From: Actinomycetes bacterium
GTDB lineage: Bacteria > Actinomycetota > Actinomycetes > Actinomycetales > Actinomycetaceae
DNA: 13,929 nt
Assembly (NCBI GenBank): GCA_023426345.1
Contig: JAFAAX010000119.1
Location: 1-13,929 of the forward strand
Reading direction: 5' to 3'
Shown: positions 7,978-13,929 of the stretch, piece by piece
Layout: every line of letters starts with the position of its first letter
How positions within the stretch are numbered: position 1 is the stretch's first letter
The notes under the pieces: model-generated
Databases searched by the model: none
What the model was told of the DNA's origin: nothing
The model's input: only the letters and a program-made list of their open reading frames with translations
Position numbers and translations under genes: made by a program

Positions 7978-8988
7978 GTGCCGAACAAGCTGCACGTCCC
8001 GGAGATGTGGAGCGCCCAGATGGGCGCCGTCATCGCCCAGCAGAACGAGCTCGCGGCCGACGCGTACTCGACGGACCAGACGTTCCAGGAGATGCGGGCC
8101 GCCTACACCACGGAGCGCGCCTTCTGGAACCAGGGCGGCCCCCGGCCGTACTCGACCCGTGAGGACAACGTGGAGACGCCCGGCGGGTCGGTGCGGGTCC
8201 GCATGCACCGGCCCACCGCGGATCCGGTGCTGCCCGTCATCGTGTTCATCCACGGCGGCGGGTACGTCCTGGGCGACCTGGACACCCACGACCGGATCAG
8301 CCGGACGCTGGCGGAGAAGACGGGCGCCGCGGTGCTCGCGGTGGACTACACGCTCTCGCCGGAGGCCCGGTTCCCCCAGGCGGTCCGCGAATGCGTGGCC
8401 GTCGTGCAGGAGCTGCGCGCGCACGCCGCCCAATGGGGCATCGACGCGGGCGACATCTCCTTCGCGGGGGACTCCGGGGGCGCCAACCTCGGCTTCGCCA
8501 CCTACCTCTGGCTGCGCGACGAACTGGGGGAGGCCGCGGGCATCCGGGCGATGCTGCTGTTCTACGGGGCCTACGGCCTGGTCGACTCCGAGTCGATGCG
8601 CTTGTTCGGCGGCGAGTGGGACGGCCTGGACGAGGCCGACTACGCGTATTACATGAATATGTACACGAGGTCCGTCGAGGACCTCAAGAGCCCTTACTTC
8701 AACATCCTGGGCGCGGATCTCACCCGCGACGTCCCGCCGTGCTTCATCGCGGCGGCGGCGCTGGACCCCCTGCGCGACGACTCGAGGACGCTCAATGCGA
8801 TGCTGAGCGCCCACGGGACGCCCACGCACTACGAGGAGGTCCCGGGCGTCATCCACGGGTTCCTCCACCATTCCCGGATGCTCGACGCGACGGTGCGGGT
8901 CCTCGACCACGCCTGCGCGTTCCACCGCGCCCTGGCCCGGCCGTCCTCGGGGACCCCGACGGCGGCCGGCCAGGCGCCGCGTCCCTGA
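7978..8988 (+). CDS. Alpha/beta hydrolase, hormone-sensitive lipase (HSL) family esterase
   Basis: This 336-residue enzyme has the full HSL signature: the oxyanion-hole motif H92-G-G-G, the nucleophile elbow G-D-S166-G-G, the acid D263 in 'ALDPLRDD', and H293 in 'GVIHGF'. It should hydrolyse a carboxylic ester of a short acyl chain. Length fits Aes-like esterases (about 310-340 aa), and the N-terminal cap-like region (1-70) is typical. No signal peptide is seen, so it is cytoplasmic. The start is GTG 7978, 6 nt after the MFS stop, with GGAG (7965-7968) 9 nt upstream inside the MFS 3' end; the next in-frame ATG (codon 10) lacks that support. caiA follows after 31 nt. In this cluster it might release the pathway acid from an ester, for example an acylated hydroxy acid such as O-acylcarnitine. 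That role is inference; acyl-CoA hydrolysis is less typical for HSL enzymes. Confidence 0.85.
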   Translation: MPNKLHVPEMWSAQMGAVIAQQNELAADAYSTDQTFQEMRAAYTTERAFWNQGGPRPYSTREDNVETPGGSVRVRMHRPTADPVLPVIVFIHGGGYVLGDLDTHDRISRTLAEKTGAAVLAVDYTLSPEARFPQAVRECVAVVQELRAHAAQWGIDAGDISFAGDSGGANLGFATYLWLRDELGEAAGIRAMLLFYGAYGLVDSESMRLFGGEWDGLDEADYAYYMNMYTRSVEDLKSPYFNILGADLTRDVPPCFIAAAALDPLRDDSRTLNAMLSAHGTPTHYEEVPGVIHGFLHHSRMLDATVRVLDHACAFHRALARPSSGTPTAAGQAPRP

Positions 8989-9019
8989 CCACCACATCAC
9001 GACTGTTTGAGGAGCACAC

Positions 9020-10153
9020 ATGGATTTCTCGCTTTCCGAGGACCAGCAGCTGATCGCCGACGGATTCGCCGAGCTCATGGCGTCGCGCGACTGGGAGTCC
9101 TACTTCCACGACTGCGATGAGAACTCGGAGTACCCGCAGGAGTGGGTGGCCGCGATCTGCGAGCTCGGCTTCGACCGGATCCTCCTGCCGGAGGAGTACG
9201 ACGGGCTGGGGCTCGACTGGGTCACGCTGACCGCCGTCTACGAGGCGCTCGGACGGGCCGGAGGCCCGACTTACGTCCTCTACCAGCTGCCCGGATACAA
9301 CAGCGTCATCCGGGAGGGCACGGACGAGCAGCGCGACAAGATCCTGGCCCACGTCGGCACCGGCGACCAGATCCTCAACTACTCGATGACCGAGCCCTCC
9401 GCCGGATCCTCCTGGGACGACATGCGCACCACGTACACCCGCCGCGACGGCAAGGTGTACCTCAACGGGCACAAGACGTTCCAGACCTCCGCGATGAAGG
9501 TCCCCTACCTGGTCGTCATGGCCCGCAACGCGGACGACATGAGCGTCTATACCGAGTGGTTCGTCGACATGAGCCGGCCGGGGATCACCAAGGAGCCCCT
9601 CCACAAGCTGGGCCTGCGCATGGACTCCTGCGCGGAGGTCTACTTCGACAACGTCGAGCTGGAGGAGAAGGACCTGTGGGGCACGGAGGGCAACGCCTTC
9701 AAGCGCGGCGTCAAGGACTTCGACGATGAGCGCTTCCTGGTGGCCCTGACGAACTACGGCACGGCCTACTGCGCGTTCGAGGACGCCGCGACGTACGCGA
9801 ACCAGCGCGTGCAGGGCGGCCAGGCGATCGCGCGCCAGCAGCTCATCCAGCTGAAGTTCGCCGACATGAAGGTGGCGCTCACCAACATGCGGAACATGCT
9901 CTACGAGATCGCCTGGAAGATGGATCACGGCACGACCGGCCGCGGCGACTGCTCGATGGCGAAGTACTACTGCTCGCACGCCGCGCACCTGGTGGTCGAC
10001 AACGCCCTCCAGGTCCTGGCCGGCGTCGGGATCACCGGCGAGCACCGCGTCCAGCGCTTCTACCGCGACCTGCGGGTGGACCGCGTGTCCGGTGGAACCG
10101 ACGAGATGATGATCCTCGCAGCGGGTCGCGGCGCGCTGCGGGACTACCGCTGA
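9020..10153 (+). CDS. caiA: CaiA-like acyl-CoA dehydrogenase (crotonobetainyl-CoA reductase family)
   Basis: This 377-residue FAD enzyme matches E. coli CaiA (380 aa) almost end to end when compared from memory. Shared stretches include 'ELMAS.(D/N)WE.YF..CD', 'APTYVLYQLPG'-like (here G-G-P-T-Y-V-L-Y-Q-L-P-G), 'TTYTRR.GK.YLNG.K', 'VYTEWFVDMS.PGI', 'KLGLRMDSC.E', 'ERFLVALTNYGTA.CAFEDAA.YANQRVQ' and 'RDLRVDRVSGG.DEM'. The usual C-terminal catalytic Glu of medium-chain enzymes is replaced by Gly in the 'SGGTDEM' motif. E254 in 'AFEDAA' sits where the isovaleryl-CoA/long-chain type base lies, and this is also so in E. coli CaiA. The family reduces crotonobetainyl-CoA to gamma-butyrobetainyl-CoA using an electron-transfer flavoprotein. 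ATG 9020 has GAGGAG 5 nt upstream. caiB follows after 11 nt. The exact substrate may differ from E. coli's. Confidence 0.88.
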   Translation: MDFSLSEDQQLIADGFAELMASRDWESYFHDCDENSEYPQEWVAAICELGFDRILLPEEYDGLGLDWVTLTAVYEALGRAGGPTYVLYQLPGYNSVIREGTDEQRDKILAHVGTGDQILNYSMTEPSAGSSWDDMRTTYTRRDGKVYLNGHKTFQTSAMKVPYLVVMARNADDMSVYTEWFVDMSRPGITKEPLHKLGLRMDSCAEVYFDNVELEEKDLWGTEGNAFKRGVKDFDDERFLVALTNYGTAYCAFEDAATYANQRVQGGQAIARQQLIQLKFADMKVALTNMRNMLYEIAWKMDHGTTGRGDCSMAKYYCSHAAHLVVDNALQVLAGVGITGEHRVQRFYRDLRVDRVSGGTDEMMILAAGRGALRDYR

Positions 10154-10164
10154 AAGGACAATCG

Positions 10165-11385
10165 ATGTCGATCGAGAAGAACAAGCCCCATTTCGGGGTG
10201 TTGGACGATGTGCGCATCGTCTACTCGGCCGTCGAGGTCGCTGCGCCCTCGGCCTGCGCGATCATGGCCGAGTGGGGAGCCGACGTCACCTGGCTGGAGA
10301 ACAACGCCACGGGCGACTCGATGCGGGACACCACGTGGACGAAGGAGATGGAGCGGCGCAACATGCGCTCCCTGTCCATGGCGACGTTCACTGAGGAGGG
10401 CAAGGAGATCCTCTACCGCCTGGTCGAGAACGCGGACATCTTCATCGAGGCCTCCAAGGGCGGCACCTTCGCCCGCAAGGGCGTCACCGATGAGGAGCTG
10501 TGGGCCCGCAACCCGAAGCTCGTCATCGTCCACGTCTCGGGCTTCGGCCAGTGGGGCGATCCGAAGATGGTCCACGCCGCGGCCTACGACCTCTCCGTGG
10601 CGGCCTACGCCGGGATCATCGCGCAGAACGGCACGCCCGACCAGCCGATGAACATCAACCCGTACCTGGGCGACTACCTCAACTCGATGATGATCATCTC
10701 CGCCTCGCTGGCGGCGCTCCACCGGGCGCAGGCCACGGGGCAGGGGGAGAGCGTCGACCTCGCGATGCACGAGACCCTGCTACGGGTGGGGACCTACTAC
10801 ATGATGGACTACCTCAACGCGGGGATCCTCTACCCGCGCCCGGGCGCTCGGGCGATGAACCTGTGCGCGATCGGCGAGTACCAGTGCGAGGACGGGTTCC
10901 TCGGGCTGTGCTGCTACGGCGTGGACCAGAACCACTACCTCCTCGACGCCATCGGGCTCGGCGACCTGTGGGGCACCGAGGACTACCCGGAGGGGACGTC
11001 CGCCCTGTGGATGAGCAGCCCGAAGGCGGATCTCATCGAGGCGAAGCTCGTCGAGTACCTCTCCACGCGCAAGAAGAGGGACGTCGAGGCCGACTTCGTC
11101 GCCCATCGGATCGCCGCCCAGGTGGTCAACGAGCTGCCGGACCTCGTGGAGGAGGACCACCTCAAGCAGCGCGAGACCTACATCGAGTGGGAGAACGCCG
11201 AGGGCCAGACGATCAAGGGGCTCAACACGTTCCCCAAGTTCGCCCGCAACCCCGGCGGCTTCTGGCGCCCGATGCCCGCGCTCGGCGCGGACTCCGAGGA
11301 CGTCCTGGAGCGCGCCGGGTTCACGGCTGAGGACATCGAGCGGTTCCGGGCGTCCGGCTCCGTGAAATTCGCCGGAGAGGAGTGA
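10165..11385 (+). CDS. caiB: CaiB-like class III (family III) CoA-transferase
   Basis: This 406-residue enzyme closely follows E. coli CaiB (405 aa), including 'IFIEASKG..FAR.G(V/I)TDE.LW..NPKLVI.H.SGFGQ(W/Y)G', 'GESVDLAMHE', the 'YYMMDYLNAG' region and 'KG.N..PKF..NPGGFWR.MPALG'. The catalytic Asp that forms the acyl-enzyme anhydride in CaiB (D169) corresponds to D170 in 'PYLGDYLNS'. The reaction moves CoA between the saturated product-CoA and the incoming acid, so the ligase is needed only for priming. CoA-transferases of this type act as interlocked dimers. The ATG at 10165 has GAAAGGA upstream. The neighbours are caiA (11-nt gap) and caiC (55-nt gap holding a strong hairpin). Substrate pair is inferred, by homology, as crotonobetaine or carnitine and gamma-butyrobetaine-CoA, or analogues. 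Confidence 0.88.
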   Translation: MSIEKNKPHFGVLDDVRIVYSAVEVAAPSACAIMAEWGADVTWLENNATGDSMRDTTWTKEMERRNMRSLSMATFTEEGKEILYRLVENADIFIEASKGGTFARKGVTDEELWARNPKLVIVHVSGFGQWGDPKMVHAAAYDLSVAAYAGIIAQNGTPDQPMNINPYLGDYLNSMMIISASLAALHRAQATGQGESVDLAMHETLLRVGTYYMMDYLNAGILYPRPGARAMNLCAIGEYQCEDGFLGLCCYGVDQNHYLLDAIGLGDLWGTEDYPEGTSALWMSSPKADLIEAKLVEYLSTRKKRDVEADFVAHRIAAQVVNELPDLVEEDHLKQRETYIEWENAEGQTIKGLNTFPKFARNPGGFWRPMPALGADSEDVLERAGFTAEDIERFRASGSVKFAGEE

Positions 11386-11396
11386 GACGGACTCCT

Positions 11397-11429
11397 CGAT
11401 CCGGGCGGGCCGCCCGCCCGCCCGGATCG
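11397..11429 (+). repeat. 13-bp perfect stem-loop between caiB and caiC
   Basis: CGATCCGGGCGGG (11397-11409) pairs with CCCGCCCGGATCG (11417-11429) around a 7-nt loop. The stem is almost entirely G-C and lies 11 nt after the caiB stop and 11 nt before the caiC ATG. Its 3' edge touches GGGG (11429-11432), the only SD-like bases before caiC. It may act as a partial terminator, a stop to RNA decay that protects the upstream message, or a limiter of CaiC translation. No T-run follows. Confidence 0.65.
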
Positions 11430-11440
11430 GGGTCGGCATC

Positions 11441-13003
11441 ATGGACATCGCGAGTGGAATGACCCTGCGCAGCCTGTGGGACCAGCAGGCGCGGGAGCGG
11501 GCCGACGTCGAGTTCCTCGTCTTCGAGGATCCCGACCGGGGCTCCGTCCGGCGCTTCACCTACCGGGAGTTCGACGAGGCGATCGACCGGGCGGCGAACG
11601 TGTTCCTCGCCCGGGGGATCGGGCACGGAGATCGGGTGGCCGTCCAGACGTACTCCTCCTGCGAGTTCGTCCAGTGCCTGTTCGCCCTGGCGAAGATCGG
11701 CGCGGTCACCGTGCCGCTCAACTCCTCCTACACCGCCTCCGAATGCCTGGACATGGCGCACCGGTGCGGTGTCCGCCTGCTCGTGTCCGATGCGGAGCTG
11801 TTCGCGCAGGAGGGGATGGAGGACATCAGCTGCGACGTCATCGTGGTGGCCGCCGAGGACGGGAGCGCGCCGGATCCCGCCGACGCGCGCCGCCGCGACG
11901 ACTGGGCCTCCCTGGTGGCGCAGGCGTCGCCGGTCCTCGGGCCGTGCGACCCCGTCCACGAGGACGACCTGGCGGAGATCATGTTCACGTCGGGCACGGC
12001 CTCGCGCCCGAAGGGCGTCATGCTCACCCACGCGAACTTCGTGTTCTCGGGGCTGTACGGCAACTGGGAGATGGGGATGGCGCGCGAGGACCGCTTCGCG
12101 ACCGCGATGGTCACCTCGCACGTGAATTTCCAGCTCTCGGCCCTCATGCCGGTCCTCACGGCCGGCGCCACGCTGATCATGCTGAGGCGGTACTCGGCCA
12201 CGCGGTTCTGGCGCGAGATCCGCGCCCATCGCGCGACCCTGGTCCAGTCGATGGCAATGATGGCGAGGACGATGATGGCCCAGCCGGTCGACCCGGACGA
12301 GCGCCGGCACCACGTGCGGGACCTCCACTACTTCCTGCCCCTGGCGGACCAGGAGAAGGAGGCGTTCGAGGAGCGGTTCGGCGTCACGCTGCTCAACAAC
12401 TACGGGGCGACCGAGACCCTGGTGGGGTGCGTGACCGACCTCCCGCTCCAGCCCCGGCACTGGCCCTCGATCGGCAAGGCGGGTCTCGGCTACGAGGCGC
12501 GGATCGTCGACGAGTCGGGGAAGGACGCGCCGGTCGGCCGATGCGGGGAGATCCTCATCCACGGAACGCCCGGGCGCTCCCTGATGCTGGGGTACTGGCA
12601 GGATCCGGAGGCGACGGCCGCCGCCCTGGATCCGGACGGCTGGTATCGCAGCGGCGACTGGGGGTACGCGGACGCGCAAGGATGGATCTACTTCATCGAC
12701 CGGCATCGGGACCTCATCAAACGCTCCGGGGAGAACGTCTCCGCCACCGAGGTGGAGAACGTCCTCATGCAGTGCCCCGGCGTCGCCCAAGCGGCCGTCG
12801 TCGGCGTCCCCGACCCCATCCGGGACCAGGCGGTCAAGGCCGTCGTGGTCCTCGACCGGAGCCACCCCGCGACCCGGGAGCAGGTGAGGGCGTTCGCCGC
12901 GGCTCATCTGGCCTATTTCAAGGTCCCCAGCATCGTCGAGATCCGCGACGACCTGCCGCGGGGGACCTACGGGAAAGTACTCAAGAACCTCTTGAAGGAT
13001 TGA
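11441..13003 (+). CDS. caiC: CaiC-like acyl-CoA ligase (AMP-forming)
   Basis: This 520-residue member of the ANL superfamily activates a carboxylic acid to its CoA thioester via an acyl-adenylate. Landmarks are the ATP-binding 'FTSGTASRPKG' (182-192), the adenine-contact 'YGATET' (321-326), 'YRSGDWGY' with D406 for ribose binding, the hinge region 'DRHRDLIKRSGENVSATEVENVL', and the C-terminal catalytic K512 in 'GTYGKVLK'. The protein parallels E. coli CaiC (517 aa) from its first residues ('MDIASGMTLRSLWD' versus 'MDIIGGQHLRQMWD'), which also fixes the ATG at 11441. Translation signals are weak, with only GGGG 8 nt upstream, partly inside the stem-loop. In E. coli CaiC primes the cycle by making carnitinyl-, crotonobetainyl- or butyrobetainyl-CoA. 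The same priming role is inferred here; the acid specificity is uncertain. Confidence 0.87.
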   Translation: MDIASGMTLRSLWDQQARERADVEFLVFEDPDRGSVRRFTYREFDEAIDRAANVFLARGIGHGDRVAVQTYSSCEFVQCLFALAKIGAVTVPLNSSYTASECLDMAHRCGVRLLVSDAELFAQEGMEDISCDVIVVAAEDGSAPDPADARRRDDWASLVAQASPVLGPCDPVHEDDLAEIMFTSGTASRPKGVMLTHANFVFSGLYGNWEMGMAREDRFATAMVTSHVNFQLSALMPVLTAGATLIMLRRYSATRFWREIRAHRATLVQSMAMMARTMMAQPVDPDERRHHVRDLHYFLPLADQEKEAFEERFGVTLLNNYGATETLVGCVTDLPLQPRHWPSIGKAGLGYEARIVDESGKDAPVGRCGEILIHGTPGRSLMLGYWQDPEATAAALDPDGWYRSGDWGYADAQGWIYFIDRHRDLIKRSGENVSATEVENVLMQCPGVAQAAVVGVPDPIRDQAVKAVVVLDRSHPATREQVRAFAAAHLAYFKVPSIVEIRDDLPRGTYGKVLKNLLKD

Positions 13004-13025
13004 CGGAGATCTGAAAGGAACGATC

Positions 13026-13901
13026 ATGACGATCACAACCGAGATGGTGGGACAGACCTTTGGCCCGTTCACCCGCGACTACACGTTCCGCGACCTCGAG
13101 CTCTTCGCTCTGGGCTGCGGCGCGGGCATCGACGGCAAGGAGGGCCTCGAGTACCTCAACGAGCACGACGAGCGGGATCCGCGCCTCAAGGTGCTCCCGA
13201 TGTTCGGCGCGATGCTCATCGTCGACTCCGAGGTGACCCGCACGATCGACTACGGCTACAACTACGCCGGCTCGCTGCACTGGGGCTTCGACATCAGGTT
13301 CCACCAGCCGATCACGAAGATGGCGGACCACCTGGAGACCAAGGTGAAGCTGGAGGGCCTCTACGACCGCGGCGAGGGCAAGGGGCTGCTCGCCCAGCAC
13401 GTGGGCGACACCTACGACTCCGACGGCAACCTGCTGTTCACCAACGAGTCGTGGGACTGCCTGATCTACGACGGCGGCTGGGGCGGCCCGAAGCCCCCGA
13501 AGGACATCGTCGACATGCCCGACCGCGCCCCCGACGCCGAGGTGATCGAGCGGATCCCGGAGAACCAGGCGCTCATCTACCGTCTGTCCGGGGACTTCCA
13601 CCCGCAGCACATCGACTGGGAGTACGCGGCCAAGAACGGCGAGCCCCGTCCGATCCTCCACGCGATCTCCTACGCCGGCATGGTGATGCGCCACGCCATT
13701 AGCACCTACGTCCCCGGAGAGCCCGAGCGGATCACGCGCTTCAAGACGCGGATCACCTCGCCCGTGCATCCGGGCGAGACGCTGAGGACGCAGATGTGGA
13801 AGGTCGGAGACGGCGAACTCCGCTTCCGCCTGGTGGACGAGGACTACGAGCAGACCGGCGCGAAGCCGCACCTCAACTGGGGAATCATCGAATACCGCTG
13901 A
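13026..13901 (+). CDS. MaoC/hydratase-2-type enoyl-CoA hydratase-like protein
   Basis: This 291-residue protein resembles the two-hot-dog hydratase 2 of peroxisomal multifunctional enzyme 2. The N-terminal half has 'FRDLELFALGCGAG' (21-34), 'LKVLPMFGAML' and a 'LHWGFDIRFHQPI' strand. The C-terminal half has 'YRLSGDFHPQHIDW', with D190 and H195 at the 5-residue spacing of the catalytic Asp/His pair (D510/H515 in human MFE-2), and 'GEPRPILHAISYAG'. Two differences from the family consensus are H192 where Asn is usual (N-P-L-H) and Ala instead of Gly after 'PILH'. The likely reaction is reversible hydration of a 2-enoyl-CoA to the 3-hydroxyacyl-CoA. The ATG at 13026 has GAAAGGA a few nt upstream and lies 22 nt after caiC, so it ends the visible operon and may replace CaiD. 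A non-catalytic or altered-substrate role is possible. Confidence 0.78.
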   Translation: MTITTEMVGQTFGPFTRDYTFRDLELFALGCGAGIDGKEGLEYLNEHDERDPRLKVLPMFGAMLIVDSEVTRTIDYGYNYAGSLHWGFDIRFHQPITKMADHLETKVKLEGLYDRGEGKGLLAQHVGDTYDSDGNLLFTNESWDCLIYDGGWGGPKPPKDIVDMPDRAPDAEVIERIPENQALIYRLSGDFHPQHIDWEYAAKNGEPRPILHAISYAGMVMRHAISTYVPGEPERITRFKTRITSPVHPGETLRTQMWKVGDGELRFRLVDEDYEQTGAKPHLNWGIIEYR

Positions 13902-13929
13902 TCCGCGTGGACGCCGCCGACGGCCGGTG
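13902..13929. other. Right window edge, nothing supportable
   Basis: These 28 bases follow the hydratase stop. A GTG at 13907 opens a frame to the edge, but there is no SD and too little sequence to call a gene. Confidence 0.3.

Noticed and set aside
6625..9078. Minus-strand open frame (about 817 codons) opposite the MFS and hydrolase genes
   Set aside because: It is antisense to two proteins with clear family motifs; the translation is low-complexity, rich in Asp, Glu, Arg, Gly and Val.
11321..13072. Minus-strand open frame opposite caiC
   Set aside because: It is a shadow of a gene with all ANL motifs intact; no domain can be recognised in it.

Overview
This is a GC-rich (about 70%) stretch of bacterial DNA with every supportable gene on the + strand. 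The organism looks like an actinobacterium, possibly Actinomycetaceae-like. The reasons are the strong G/C bias at third codon positions, GTG starts, TANNNT -10 boxes placed 6-7 nt before start codons (a leaderless-mRNA signature), and a sdhC-sdhA-sdhB order with a single di-heme membrane subunit. The genus cannot be fixed from the sequence alone.

Layout. (1) 1-909: the 3' part of tsaB, then a rimI-type N-acetyltransferase. (2) 1096-4535: a compact sdhCAB operon for a type B, menaquinone-type succinate dehydrogenase/fumarate reductase, closed by a strong hairpin at 4556-4594. (3) 4696-5016: a small two-helix membrane protein of unknown function with its own -10 and Shine-Dalgarno (SD). (4) 5049-6122: tsaD, the catalytic subunit for tRNA t6A synthesis, probably leaderless. 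tsaB/rimI and tsaD, often neighbours in actinobacteria, are separated here by the respiratory operon. (5) 6123-6642: a 520-bp gene-poor control region with two clear inverted repeats. (6) 6643-13901: a same-strand cluster of six genes: MFS transporter, HSL-type alpha/beta hydrolase, CaiA-like acyl-CoA dehydrogenase, CaiB-like class III CoA-transferase, CaiC-like CoA ligase, and a MaoC/hydratase-2-type protein.

The accessory cluster is the most interesting part. Compared from memory with E. coli CaiA, CaiB and CaiC, the three middle proteins match nearly end to end. They suggest a CoA-dependent route that activates a carnitine-like or other short acid, exchanges CoA between substrate and product, and hydrates, dehydrates or reduces the enoyl-CoA. 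The remaining parts differ from the enterobacterial caiTABCDE set. An MFS protein sits where the BCCT antiporter CaiT would be, a hydratase-2 fold protein stands in for the crotonase CaiD, and a serine hydrolase has been added. No electron-transfer flavoprotein, CaiE or regulator lies inside the window. The pathway type is well supported; the actual substrate is not known from sequence.

The type B Sdh/Frd complex and the Cai-like reductase could both serve anaerobic electron disposal (fumarate to succinate; enoyl-CoA to saturated acyl-CoA). They lie in separate transcription units, so any functional link is inference.
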